Assembly (NCBI GenBank): GCA_964543195.1
Contig: CAZIXF010000012.1
Span: 35,700-99,699, forward strand
Length of the DNA stretch: 64,000 nt
From: JAGTVG01 sp964543195
Lineage (GTDB): Bacteria; Bacteroidota; Bacteroidia; Cytophagales; Cyclobacteriaceae
Direction of reading: 5' to 3'
Position 1 is the stretch's first letter. Every line of letters begins with the position of its first letter. The translations under genes were made by a program, and so were the position numbers. This document shows positions 35,033-44,182 of this stretch, in pieces. The notes below the pieces were generated by a model. That model was not told the origin of the DNA. It saw nothing but the letters and a program-made list of their open reading frames with translations, and ran no database searches.

Positions 35033-36037
35033 ATGGAACGCTTATCCTCATATCAGGAAGAAGTGATGCCTTCATCTGTCCAGCAGGCTTTTATGGACCT
35101 GAAGTTTGGCATGTTCATTCACTATGGGATCAATACTTTTTACAATACCGAATCAAGTGATGGAGCATTACCTCTTTTTAATTTCGACCCCTCAGTAGTG
35201 GATACCGACCAATGGTGTAATATTGCCAAACTGGCCGGGATGAATTATGTGGTTCTGACTGCAAAGGCCTCGGATGGTTTTTGCCTCTGGCCCAGTCGGT
35301 ATTCCAATTATACCATAGCCCATACACCTTACAAAAAAGACATTCTGGAAGACCTCGTCGATTCGGCCAATAAGGTTGGTCTGAAGGTCGGAATTTCTTT
35401 TTCATTATGGGATGAACATGTGATGATCAGGGAGCTGAGCGATGAGGTCTATGTTGAATTTATACTCAATCAGCTTGAAGAGCTTTTAACGGGATACGGA
35501 CCGATGATTGAAATATGGTTCGACAGTTTCTGGTATAAATATGCACATGGATGGAAAGGGGAAAATGGATTTGCCGCACCCGGGGATGAGTTTTTGATAT
35601 CCTGGCGGATGGAAGGTGCTTACCGCTGGCGATGGGACTATATATATACCCATGTCAAAGACCTGCAACCCGACTGCCTGGTGCTGAATAATTCAACACG
35701 GGTATTTCCGGGATTGCCGCTTTTGCCGGTCGATGTACGTAATGCTGAAAAGGGCCAGGATATGGAAGAGGATAGAAAAGTCTGGCAATGGCTCGGTGAG
35801 GATTTATACCTGCCATTACAGATTGAGACTACTTTATCCCAGAAAGGTACCGGGAAATTCCTCGACGGGTACTGGTATTGGCATAAAGGGGATAATTCAA
35901 TTGCAAAAAGATGGAAGGCAAACAACTGGAGGAGAAATGCAGAGAAACTCAAGGCCAATTTGCTTTTGAATGTGGGTCCTTCTGTGAATGGTAAGCTGCG
36001 TCCTGAAGATGAAAAGCTGTTGTTAAGGCTTGGATGA
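35033..36037 (+). CDS. GH29-like protein 2, altered active site, no signal peptide
   Basis: Paralogue of the preceding gene, 334 residues, 15 bases downstream. It lacks a signal peptide, so it should stay in the cytoplasm. MFIHYG and the putative nucleophile IWFDSFW remain, but the histidine pair KHHDGF has become KASDGF. WRMEGAYR and LNNSTRVFPGLPLLPVD are kept. Loss of both histidines, which in GH29 contact the fucose hydroxyls, argues for another substrate or no fucosidase activity. Confidence 0.78.
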   Translation: MERLSSYQEEVMPSSVQQAFMDLKFGMFIHYGINTFYNTESSDGALPLFNFDPSVVDTDQWCNIAKLAGMNYVVLTAKASDGFCLWPSRYSNYTIAHTPYKKDILEDLVDSANKVGLKVGISFSLWDEHVMIRELSDEVYVEFILNQLEELLTGYGPMIEIWFDSFWYKYAHGWKGENGFAAPGDEFLISWRMEGAYRWRWDYIYTHVKDLQPDCLVLNNSTRVFPGLPLLPVDVRNAEKGQDMEEDRKVWQWLGEDLYLPLQIETTLSQKGTGKFLDGYWYWHKGDNSIAKRWKANNWRRNAEKLKANLLLNVGPSVNGKLRPEDEKLLLRLG

Positions 36038-36115
36038 CCCGGGACTAGGAATTAAGACCTCTAAATAAAGGTAAAAGGGAGTTTTATTTAAGCATGAAAT
36101 GAATTATTCTAAAAA

Positions 36116-37132
36116 TTGAAATCTTTCGAAAGATATCGATCATTAAACCAGGCATCCGGTCCCGTCCTGCAAAGATGGATGGATCTCCGTTTCGGTGCCC
36201 GGTTCACCTTTGGTATCAATACCTTTTACAATACCGAAGTAAGTGATGGGTCTCTTGACCCGGAAGCCATGGTTCTGGAAGACCCGGATGTTGAAGGCTG
36301 GGTCGATACGGCCCTGAAGGCAGGAATGAATTATTGTTTGTTTACCGTCAAAAACAATGACGGATTCTGTAACTGGGCAACCCGTTTCAGCTATTACAAT
36401 ATCATGAACACACCTTTTGGCAGGGATATTCTGGATATGCTATCGCAGGCATGCCATAAAAAAGGCCTGAAACTCGGCTTGTATTATTCACTTAAGGATG
36501 CCTATGTTTCATTCAGTGACATGGATCAGAAATTTTATGAATATACCCTGGCTCAACTGGAGGAACTGTTCACCCGCTACGGACCCGTCGTAGAGATCTG
36601 GTTTGATGAAGCATGGCATAAGCAAAAAACCGGATGGGATTTAGCCCCGGAAGATTTCATTCATGCATGGAGAATGGAAGGGGCCTATCGTTACCGGATG
36701 GATTATATTTATAAGAAGATAAAAGACTGGCAACCGGATTGCATTGTGGCAAACAATCCGTCAAATGAATTCATTGGAGTTCCCCTGCATCCGGTCGATG
36801 CCCGTGTGAGTGTGGAGGTGGCTGCGGTAGTGGTGGATCAAAAATACTGGACATGGTTGGGTGAGAAAAAATTCATGCCCCTGGAAATTACCATAAACCT
36901 GTCCGGGAAGGCAGAGGGTAGGTTCGAGGAAGGGTTCTGGTTTTTTCATGATGGTGATACTTCCGCACCGGAAAGCTCGAGGGTAAAGGAATGGTTGAAA
37001 TTCACGGCCAGGCACAATGCCAACCTTGTGTTGAATTGTCCGATCACATCTACCGGGAAATTGCGGGAAGAAGACCGGACATTACTTTCTTCTCTATGGG
37101 ATATGGAACAATCTAAAACGAAGGAAGAATAA
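36116..37132 (+). CDS. GH29-like protein 3, most diverged active site
   Basis: Third tandem paralogue, 338 residues. A TTG start at 36116 is used because a TAA lies just upstream in frame, and it gives an N-terminus aligned with protein 2. Here all three histidines of the usual site are gone: FIHxG is FTFGIN and KHHDGF is KNNDGF. IWFDEAW retains the putative nucleophile. WRMEGAYR and NNPSNEFIGVPLHPVDAR are conserved. No signal peptide. It is probably a relative with a new ligand and not a fucosidase. Confidence 0.75.
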   Translation: MKSFERYRSLNQASGPVLQRWMDLRFGARFTFGINTFYNTEVSDGSLDPEAMVLEDPDVEGWVDTALKAGMNYCLFTVKNNDGFCNWATRFSYYNIMNTPFGRDILDMLSQACHKKGLKLGLYYSLKDAYVSFSDMDQKFYEYTLAQLEELFTRYGPVVEIWFDEAWHKQKTGWDLAPEDFIHAWRMEGAYRYRMDYIYKKIKDWQPDCIVANNPSNEFIGVPLHPVDARVSVEVAAVVVDQKYWTWLGEKKFMPLEITINLSGKAEGRFEEGFWFFHDGDTSAPESSRVKEWLKFTARHNANLVLNCPITSTGKLREEDRTLLSSLWDMEQSKTKEE

Positions 37133-37241
37133 TAAACCCGACATTTCAATGCAAAAAGACGATGAACTCATAATGATACAATACAATAATCGATATTGAC
37201 TTAAGCGCTGAATTTTCATTGTTAGTATAAATAAAAATGCC

Positions 37242-38261
37242 ATGAAAAAATTGTTAAAATCCTTTTTGTTATCGTTAATTTCCATCCTGATTTTCAGTTG
37301 CCAGCCAGCAAAGGAGGAGAAGGAGGAAATCCTTACGATCGGTTCAATGGATATTATGGATCCAAAGTTCAACGAGTTGATCCCTGTGGATGCCGGGATA
37401 GAAGTACTGGCAGAGGGTTTTGAATGGTCAGAAGGACCGGTATGGATTGCCGGTAAAAATTACCTTTTGTTTTCTGATATACCCAGGAACAGTATATATA
37501 AATGGGATCCCGAAGATAGCATTTCTTTGTATCTGAAACCATCCGGTTATACCGGGGATGATCCCCGGAAGGGAGAATCCGGGTCAAACGGTCTTTTGCT
37601 CAATACGGAAAGTATGCTGATATTATGCCAGCACGGTGACCGCCGGATAGCTTATATGGATGCTCCTCTTGACAGGCCTGAACCTGATTTTGTCACACTG
37701 GCAGATAGCTATAGGGGTAAGCGCCTTAACAGCCCCAACGATGCAGTATTCCATGCCAACGGCGAATTATATTTTACCGATCCTCCCTATGGATTGATCG
37801 AAGGGGAAGATGATCCGGCCAAAGAACTGGAATACCAGGGGGTTTACCGTTATACTACAGAGGGTGAACTCTACCTGCTTACCGATGAGCTGAGCCGTCC
37901 GAACGGGATCGGATTTTCTCCGGACCGGAAAAACCTGTATGTGGCGAATTCAGATCCTGATCATGCCATCTGGATGGTTTATGATGTGAGGGATGATGGA
38001 ATGATCGAAAACGGCCGGATTTTCAAGGATGTGACCAATCGTGTGGGTATTGACCAGGGATTGCCGGATGGCCTGGCAGTTCACAGCTCGGGTGCTGTTT
38101 TTGCTACCGGTCCTGGTGGAGTATGGATATTTGATCCATCCGGCACGGCTCTCGGATTGATCCGCACCACACAGGCCACGGCTAACTGTACCTTCAATAC
38201 GGATGAAAGCTATCTTTATATTACCGCGGATATGTACCTGCTTCGCGTGAAATTGAAATAA
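37242..38261 (+). CDS. SMP-30/gluconolactonase-like lipoprotein
   Basis: A six-bladed beta-propeller lactonase-type protein of 339 residues, exported as a lipoprotein (lipobox IFSC, C20). Motifs: EGFEWSEGPVWI with the metal-ligand Glu, LNSPNDAVFHANGELYFTDPPYG with the Asn-Asp pair, RPNGIGFSPDRKNLYVANS, and DGLAVHSSGAVFATGPGGVWIF. These give the calcium site of gluconolactonases. It follows the GH29-like triplet after 110 bases and may hydrolyse a sugar lactone in the periplasm, for instance one produced by an oxidoreductase such as that at 32539-33528. Confidence 0.85.
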   Translation: MKKLLKSFLLSLISILIFSCQPAKEEKEEILTIGSMDIMDPKFNELIPVDAGIEVLAEGFEWSEGPVWIAGKNYLLFSDIPRNSIYKWDPEDSISLYLKPSGYTGDDPRKGESGSNGLLLNTESMLILCQHGDRRIAYMDAPLDRPEPDFVTLADSYRGKRLNSPNDAVFHANGELYFTDPPYGLIEGEDDPAKELEYQGVYRYTTEGELYLLTDELSRPNGIGFSPDRKNLYVANSDPDHAIWMVYDVRDDGMIENGRIFKDVTNRVGIDQGLPDGLAVHSSGAVFATGPGGVWIFDPSGTALGLIRTTQATANCTFNTDESYLYITADMYLLRVKLK

Positions 38262-38267
38262 TATCCC

Positions 38268-38295
38268 CTGGCGCGAGCTTCAGGGCTCGTGCCAG
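38268..38295. repeat. REP-like palindrome
   Basis: CTGGCGCGAGC (38268-38278) and GCTCGTGCCAG (38285-38295) form an 11-base stem with one G-T pair and a 6-base loop, 7 bases after the lactonase stop codon. It is GC-rich against its surroundings and resembles the repetitive extragenic palindromes mobilised by RAYT transposases. I recall the same core from other Bacteroidota. It may also stop transcription. Only one copy is in this window. Confidence 0.55.
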
Positions 38296-38407
38296 CCTGC
38301 TTCCGGGTCAGAAATCACTATTTTCCACATAATCCATCCGCTTCATTTCCAATACTCTTACAATTGACTTATTTTTATCCCGAATTTAGCCAAAAATATT
38401 TTTACAG

Positions 38408-39727
38408 ATGAAAAAGCTTTTTATAACAATCTTATTAGCAGTTTTAATTTCGGTTTCCGGTTTTGCCCAGCCCGGATATCAGCCTGCACAGGAAAACCTG
38501 GAAAACAGGGAATGGTTTCAGAATGCAAAATTCGGTATGTTCATACACTGGGGGGTGTACAGCGTGATGGCTGGAGGTGGCGATTATGGCATTGCCGAGT
38601 GGATCATGAACCATAAAGAGATACCCATTGTGGCTTATGAGAACCTGTCGGAGTTTTTCAACCCTGTGGAATTCAATGCAGCAGAATGGGTTTCCATAGC
38701 TAAAGAAGCCGGTATGAATTACATCACCATTACCAGCAAACATCATGACGGTTTTGCCATGTATGACTCGAAAGTGAGTGACTGGGATATTGTGGAAAGG
38801 ACACCCTATGGCAAAGACGTGTTGAAGCAGTTGAAGGAAGAATGTGACAAGCAGGGAATAAAACTGTTTTTTTACTATTCACAGCTTGACTGGCATCATC
38901 CCGATTATTATCCCCGGGGGCGTACCGGAAGAGGATATACCGGACGACCCGATCATGGTGACTGGGATGAATATATCGATTATATGAACGCACAGTTAAA
39001 AGAACTGCTTACCAATTACGGTCCCATAGGTGGAATATGGTTCGATGGCATGTGGGATCAATGGGATGCAGACTGGCAACTGGATGGTACATATGCTCTG
39101 ATCCATGAATTACAACCCGGAGCACTGATTGGGAGTAATCACCATAAGTCTCCATTCCCGGGCGAGGACTTTCAGATGTTTGAGCGGGATCTCCCCGGTC
39201 AGAACACCATGGGCTTCAATGAAGCAGGTATATCCGATCTGCCTTTGGAAATGTGTGAGACCATGAATGGCTCCTGGGGCTATAACATCAAGGACCGGAG
39301 ATTCAAATCGTCAAAACAGCTTATTCAAACCATGATAAGAGCAGCGGGATATGGAGCTAATTTCCTTTTAAACAACGGTCCCATGCCTAACGGGAAGATC
39401 CAGCCCGAAAATATAGATACCCTGAAAGTGATAGGTAAATGGCTGGATAAAAACGGGGATGCTTATTATGGCACCACGAGCGGCCCGATCCCTCCCCGAT
39501 CATGGGGCGCCACCACTCAGAAGGGGAATAGAGTATTTGTGCATGTTATGAATCTCCAGGATGAGTCCCTCCTACTACCGGGATATATTGAAAAGATCAA
39601 ATCGGTCGTATTGTTTGACGACAGGTCGAAGTTGAAATATGAACAGACGGATATGGGTACTTTGATCAGGATTCCATATGAAAAAAGAAATGATGTGGAC
39701 ACCATAGTGGAACTTACACTAAGATAA
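38408..39727 (+). CDS. Alpha-L-fucosidase, GH29 (canonical, secreted)
   Basis: Retaining alpha-L-fucosidase of 439 residues with a Sec signal peptide (cleavage near GFAQ). It shows the complete GH29 site: KFGMFIHWGVYS, SKHHDGFAMYDS, FFYYSQLDWHHPDY, nucleophile aspartate in GGIWFDGMWD, and then the acid/base region with ETMNGSWGY. A C-terminal beta domain follows from about residue 350. The intact site contrasts with the three GH29-like proteins upstream. It is followed after 8 bases by proB, which is probably coincidental read-through. Confidence 0.93.
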   Translation: MKKLFITILLAVLISVSGFAQPGYQPAQENLENREWFQNAKFGMFIHWGVYSVMAGGGDYGIAEWIMNHKEIPIVAYENLSEFFNPVEFNAAEWVSIAKEAGMNYITITSKHHDGFAMYDSKVSDWDIVERTPYGKDVLKQLKEECDKQGIKLFFYYSQLDWHHPDYYPRGRTGRGYTGRPDHGDWDEYIDYMNAQLKELLTNYGPIGGIWFDGMWDQWDADWQLDGTYALIHELQPGALIGSNHHKSPFPGEDFQMFERDLPGQNTMGFNEAGISDLPLEMCETMNGSWGYNIKDRRFKSSKQLIQTMIRAAGYGANFLLNNGPMPNGKIQPENIDTLKVIGKWLDKNGDAYYGTTSGPIPPRSWGATTQKGNRVFVHVMNLQDESLLLPGYIEKIKSVVLFDDRSKLKYEQTDMGTLIRIPYEKRNDVDTIVELTLR

Positions 39728-39735
39728 TATTTATA

Positions 39736-40842
39736 ATGATCCCTGCCGGTAAAATAAAGCGGATTGCGGTAAAGATCGGATCCAATGTATTGACCGATGA
39801 GCACGGATTGCTCGACAGGCGTCGCATGGAGGAAATTACCCGGCAGGTATCGGAGATAAGGCAATCCGGCATAGAGGTTATTCTTATATCATCGGGAGCA
39901 GTGGCCTCCGGAAGGGGAGTGTATCAACCCGGTCAGAAAATAGATGCGGTAGGGCAACGGCAGATGTGGTCATCGCTGGGACAGGTCAAACTCATACAAT
40001 CCTATTCGGTGTTGTTTGAGAAATTCAACCTGCTGTGTTCCCAGGTATTGGTTACGCGGGATGATTTTCGCAGCAGGGAGCATTACCTGAATATGAAAAA
40101 CTGTTTTTCGGTGTTATTGAGTAATGAGATCATTCCGATAGTGAACGAAAATGATGTGGTGGCGGTAACCGAGTTGATGTTTACCGATAATGATGAACTG
40201 GCTGGCCTGGTGGCTACCATGCTCAATGTAGATTGTCTCTATGTGCTTACTACCGTAGACGGGATTTACCGGCTTGAAGAAAGTGGGGAAAAAAGACTGG
40301 TGAAGGAAATAAATCCGGGTGAAAAAAACTATGAAAAATATATATATTCAGATAAATCGGCCTTTGGCAAGGGAGGAATGTTGACCAAAGCCCATATGGC
40401 CTCGAAAGTAGCAGGATCAGGCATCGAAGTGCGGATAGGAAACGGAACCAAAAACAATGCGCTGGTCGATATGTTATATGGTGACCATTCCCATACCCTG
40501 TTTAAAGCCGCTGCCGGAAAATCCAATATTAAAAAATGGCTTTCGCATTCCACTGGATTCGAAAAAGGTTCGGTTGTGATCAACGAAGGAGCGTTCAGGG
40601 CCCTGATATCAAGAAAGGCTACCAGTCTTCTCCCTGTAGGCGTCATGAAGGTGGAAGGCCGGTTCAAGAAGGGTGACATCATTACCATATTCGATGTGAA
40701 CCGCAATCAGATTGGCCTTGGAATGGCCCAATACGATGATGAACAGGCGAAAGAGAAAATAGGTAAGCAGAACCAGCGGCCCCTGGTACATTATAATTAT
40801 TTATGGTTAATGGAGAATTATGGAAAATCAATTAATATTTGA
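39736..40842 (+). CDS. proB: Glutamate 5-kinase
   Basis: First enzyme of proline synthesis, phosphorylating glutamate. The 368-residue protein has the amino-acid-kinase fold with KIGSNVLTDEHG, ISSGAVASGRG, NENDVVAVTELMFTDNDELAGLVA and GKGGMLTKAHMA, and a C-terminal PUA domain (about 270-355, with GVMKVEGRFKKGDII). The PUA domain marks the long form of ProB. It overlaps proA by 23 bases, so translation is coupled. Confidence 0.95.
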   Translation: MIPAGKIKRIAVKIGSNVLTDEHGLLDRRRMEEITRQVSEIRQSGIEVILISSGAVASGRGVYQPGQKIDAVGQRQMWSSLGQVKLIQSYSVLFEKFNLLCSQVLVTRDDFRSREHYLNMKNCFSVLLSNEIIPIVNENDVVAVTELMFTDNDELAGLVATMLNVDCLYVLTTVDGIYRLEESGEKRLVKEINPGEKNYEKYIYSDKSAFGKGGMLTKAHMASKVAGSGIEVRIGNGTKNNALVDMLYGDHSHTLFKAAAGKSNIKKWLSHSTGFEKGSVVINEGAFRALISRKATSLLPVGVMKVEGRFKKGDIITIFDVNRNQIGLGMAQYDDEQAKEKIGKQNQRPLVHYNYLWLMENYGKSINI

Positions 40843-42070
40843 GCAGGCCAGAAAAGCATGCAGGGAGACCATTCATATTACGGATGAAATGGTAAAACAG
40901 ATCCTGCATGACCTGGCCGATGAGGCGGAACGATCTACCGATTTCCTGTTAAGGGAAAACCAAAAAGATCTGGATCGCATGGACCCTGAAAATCCAAAAT
41001 ATGACCGGCTGAAACTGACTGCTGAACGGATTGGTTCCATTGGTTCGGATCTCAGAAATGTGGCCGAACTTGAATCTCCCCTGGGTAAGATCATCGATAA
41101 AAGGGCGTTGAAAAATGGTCTGGAAATGAAGAAGATCAGGGTGCCCCTGGGCGTGATTGGGATTATCTATGAGGCCAGGCCTAATGTAACTTTTGATGTG
41201 TTTTCCCTGTGCCTGAAATCAGGCAATGTCTGCCTGCTTAAAGGAGGAAGTGACGCGGAACAGTCCAATATTGCCATATTATCGCTTATCCATAAAATTC
41301 TCGAGAAACATAAGATCCCTTCCTCGATCGTTCAGTTGTTGCCGGTCTCCCATGAGGCCACCACAGAAATGCTGAATGCAGTGGATTATGTTGACATTAT
41401 CATTCCCAGGGGAAGTCAGAAGCTGATCGACCATGTCCGTAATAACGCTAAAGTTCCTGTAATTGAAACCGGGGCAGGTATCGTCCATACTTATTTCGAC
41501 AAGAGCGGAGATATGGAAAAAGGAAAGAAGATTATTGCCAATGCTAAACTAAGACGTGTAAGTGTATGCAATGCCCTGGATTGCCTGCTGATCCATCAAA
41601 GCAGGCTGCAGGAACTACCTGCCCTGACTGAAGAACTGGGCACACAGGAGGTGGAAATCTACGCCGATAATCAGGCATTTTCTCAACTCATGAATAATTA
41701 CCCTGAAAAATTTCTTTTCCCGGCCAAAGAGGAACATTTTGGGACAGAGTTTCTGTCGAAGAAAATGTCAATAAAAACAGTCATTTCAATCGATGAAGCA
41801 CTCGATCATATTGCAAAATACAGTTCAAAACACAGTGAAGCAATCATTGCCGATGATGAGCCGACCATTAACCGCTTCTTCAGCGAAGTGGATGCGGCTA
41901 CCGTGTATGCCAATACATCCACAGCATTTACCGATGGGGCACAGTTCGGGATGGGGGCTGAGATCGGGATCAGCACACAGAAATTACATGCCAGGGGACC
42001 CATGGCACTTGAGGAACTCACCAGTTATAAATGGGTTGTTCGTGGAACAGGGCAGATCAGGGAATCATGA
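40820..42070 (+). CDS. proA: Glutamate-5-semialdehyde dehydrogenase (gamma-glutamyl phosphate reductase)
   Basis: Reduces gamma-glutamyl phosphate with NADPH in proline synthesis. The 416-residue protein has LGVIGIIYEARPNVTFDVFSLCLKSGN, KGGSDAEQSN, VPVIETGAGIVHTYFD, the catalytic-cysteine segment RRVSVCNALDCLLIH and FTDGAQFGMGAEIGISTQKLHARGPM near the C-terminus. All canonical. It overlaps the end of proB. Later proline genes (proC) are not in the window. Confidence 0.96.
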   Translation: MENQLIFEQARKACRETIHITDEMVKQILHDLADEAERSTDFLLRENQKDLDRMDPENPKYDRLKLTAERIGSIGSDLRNVAELESPLGKIIDKRALKNGLEMKKIRVPLGVIGIIYEARPNVTFDVFSLCLKSGNVCLLKGGSDAEQSNIAILSLIHKILEKHKIPSSIVQLLPVSHEATTEMLNAVDYVDIIIPRGSQKLIDHVRNNAKVPVIETGAGIVHTYFDKSGDMEKGKKIIANAKLRRVSVCNALDCLLIHQSRLQELPALTEELGTQEVEIYADNQAFSQLMNNYPEKFLFPAKEEHFGTEFLSKKMSIKTVISIDEALDHIAKYSSKHSEAIIADDEPTINRFFSEVDAATVYANTSTAFTDGAQFGMGAEIGISTQKLHARGPMALEELTSYKWVVRGTGQIRES

Positions 42071-42126
42071 GCAGGAAATTTTATCCTAACCGGAAAATTA
42101 TTAATTTCGGCAAAAATTCATCTATC

Positions 42127-42465
42127 ATGGTTGCCAGGAAAATTATTAAAAAATGTACCCGCATGTATTATAATTTTCCTGTCGAGGCATTGATCTGGAT
42201 CCTGGGCCTCGCAGCCCTGGCTTTTTATGATCCGGTCAATGACACGCATTTTTCTTTATGTCCATTGGATAATCTGGGGTTTTCTTTCTGTCCCGGATGC
42301 GGACTGGGGAGGTCCATATCCCATCTTTTCAGAGGGGATTTCATACTTTCCTTCAATACGCATCCATTGGGTATTTTTGCAGTCCTTATTCTGTTACACC
42401 GAGTTTTCAGACAATTTTCTTATTATATAAAAATTTCTAAATTATTAAACCTGAATCATGGCTAA
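42127..42465 (+). CDS. DUF2752 small membrane protein
   Basis: A small membrane protein of 112 residues if started at the ATG at 42127; the frame is open further upstream to 42031 (ATGs at 42031 and 42067), which would overlap proA. It has two to three helices and the DUF2752 hallmark CPLDNLGFSFCPGCGLGRSISHLFRGDF, with the Cys-Pro-Gly-Cys-Gly motif, plus a HPLG motif. Function is unknown. Its last codons overlap the TM2-domain gene by 8 bases, a pairing common in Bacteroidota. Confidence 0.75.
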   Translation: MVARKIIKKCTRMYYNFPVEALIWILGLAALAFYDPVNDTHFSLCPLDNLGFSFCPGCGLGRSISHLFRGDFILSFNTHPLGIFAVLILLHRVFRQFSYYIKISKLLNLNHG

Positions 42466-42808
42466 TGTCCTTAAATTACTACCCGAACTGCAAGGCCAGG
42501 AAATGTCATATGTCCAGGAGTTGATCAATGACATGGGACCCGATGAAGCCCAATTGTTCGCCAACATATACCGGGCACGGAGAAGAGATCCCAACCTCAT
42601 ATTAATCACTACCATCCTTGGTTTTTTTATAATTGCAGGCGTTCAGCGATTCCTGGTCAATCAGATTGGCCTTGGGCTGCTTTATTTATTTACTGTGGGG
42701 CTCTGTTTTATCGGTACGATCATTGACCTCGTGAATTATCAGAGCATTACCTTTAATTATAACCGTCAGGTTGCCGACGAGGTGGCATTGATGACCAAAA
42801 ATCACTGA
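42458..42808 (+). CDS. TM2 domain-containing membrane protein
   Basis: A 116-residue protein with a helical N-terminal part (to about 45) and two membrane helices joined by a short turn (ILITTILGFFIIAGVQRF and GLGLLYLFTVGLCFIGTIIDLVNY), the TM2 pattern ending in ID. The start overlaps the DUF2752 gene, so the two are made together. Function is unknown. Confidence 0.78.
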   Translation: MANVLKLLPELQGQEMSYVQELINDMGPDEAQLFANIYRARRRDPNLILITTILGFFIIAGVQRFLVNQIGLGLLYLFTVGLCFIGTIIDLVNYQSITFNYNRQVADEVALMTKNH

Positions 42809-42812
42809 TAAT

Positions 42813-43430
42813 TTGAGGTTTGACTGGTTGACAATCGCAAAAAGGCTGGAAGCTCTTGCCCAGACGGGACTGAGTTATTCACAAAATGATTACGATCTTG
42901 AAAGATATGAAGAGATCCGGGAAATAAGTCATCAGATATTCCATCATTATACCGATGACCCCGTCGAAAATATCCGGAATTTTTTCAGTAATGAAAAAGG
43001 CTATCCAACACCGAAGGTAGATGTGAGGGGTGTTATTTTCAGGAATGATAAAATCCTGCTGATCCAGGAAAAACTCGATCACTTATGGGCTTTGCCGGGG
43101 GGATGGGCAGATATAGGACTTTCTCCCCGGGAGGTGGTGATTAAAGAAGTAAGGGAAGAGGCCGGACTGGATGTGAAACCCGATCGTCTTTTGGCCGTAT
43201 TCGATAAAAACAAACATGGACATCCACCCAGTCCATTGCATGTGTATAAATTGATGATTTTATGTATAGATAACGGGGGAAATCCTTTTCCGGGGATGGA
43301 AACATTGGATGCAGGATTTTATAATCTGAATGAACTGCCTCCGTTGTCACTTGAAAGAAACACAACTGATCAACTGAAAACCCTGTTTAAGTTGTATAAA
43401 AATCCGCAAGCCCTGCCCCTGATTGATTGA
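42813..43430 (+). CDS. Nudix hydrolase with N-terminal helical domain
   Basis: A 205-residue Nudix protein. It starts with TTG at 42813, four bases after the TM2 gene, and the N-terminal helical segment (LAKRLEALAQTGLSYSQNDYDLERYEEIREI) is that of the Nudix_N (PF12535-like) hydrolases. The Nudix box reads GGWADIGLSPREVVIKEVREEAGLDV: the REUxEExGU end is intact apart from Lys for Arg, but the first box glutamate is replaced by Leu. Substrates of the subfamily are sugar or pyridine nucleotides; the exact one is unknown. Confidence 0.85.
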   Translation: MRFDWLTIAKRLEALAQTGLSYSQNDYDLERYEEIREISHQIFHHYTDDPVENIRNFFSNEKGYPTPKVDVRGVIFRNDKILLIQEKLDHLWALPGGWADIGLSPREVVIKEVREEAGLDVKPDRLLAVFDKNKHGHPPSPLHVYKLMILCIDNGGNPFPGMETLDAGFYNLNELPPLSLERNTTDQLKTLFKLYKNPQALPLID

Positions 43431-43439
43431 TACAGGCCA

Positions 43440-44156
43440 ATGAAAAAAAAATTACCCCCGTTCAGGGAAATGATTCTTTTTGAAGATGACAACTACATCG
43501 TGGTCAATAAACCGCCCTTATTATCTTCACTTGAAGACCGCGCCAGCCCGGAAAACCTCCTTGTCCTGGCACGCAAATACGAGCAAGGGGCTCAGTTATG
43601 TCATAGGCTCGATAAAGAAACTTCCGGAGCGCTGATCATTGCCAAAAATCCGGATGCCTACCAGGCTATGACCTTGAATTTTCAAAATCGGAACGTGTTC
43701 AAAACTTATCATGCCGTGGTGGATGGAATTCATGATTTCAGGGATACCCTAATCGAGGCACCTATATTTACCGGTGATAACCAGTGCCATGTGGATGAAA
43801 AATATGGGAAAACATCCAGAACGATAGTTAATTCCCTGAATGCGTATAAACAGCACACACTGGTTGAATGCTGCCCGGTAACAGGTCGTATGCACCAGTT
43901 AAGAGTGCATCTATCCCATGCGGGTGCCCCGATTACCGGTGATGAAATCTATGGGGGCGCCCCGTTTTATCTTTCATCCGTTAAGAGAAACTATACATTG
44001 GGCAAATTCGAGGAGGAAAAACCGTTGATACGACGATTTGCGCTTCATGCCCTATCGATTGATTTTCCGCTGATACATAACCACCGTAAAAAGATCACGG
44101 CTCCTTATCCAAAAGATTTCGCTGTACTTTTAAAACAGTTGGAGAAAAATACCTGA
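43440..44156 (+). CDS. RluA-family pseudouridine synthase
   Basis: A 238-residue single-domain pseudouridine synthase with no S4 domain. It begins with IVVNKPPLLSSLEDRA and has the catalytic HRLDKETSGALIIAKN (aspartate in RLDKETSG, about residue 60), then FKTYHAVVDG, TGRMHQLRVHLSHAGAPITGDEIYGG. These identify the RluA/RluC/TruC class; the target uridine in rRNA or tRNA cannot be told. It is 9 bases after the Nudix gene. Confidence 0.9.
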   Translation: MKKKLPPFREMILFEDDNYIVVNKPPLLSSLEDRASPENLLVLARKYEQGAQLCHRLDKETSGALIIAKNPDAYQAMTLNFQNRNVFKTYHAVVDGIHDFRDTLIEAPIFTGDNQCHVDEKYGKTSRTIVNSLNAYKQHTLVECCPVTGRMHQLRVHLSHAGAPITGDEIYGGAPFYLSSVKRNYTLGKFEEEKPLIRRFALHALSIDFPLIHNHRKKITAPYPKDFAVLLKQLEKNT

Positions 44157-44182
44157 TTAATCGAATTATCTTCATTGATGAC

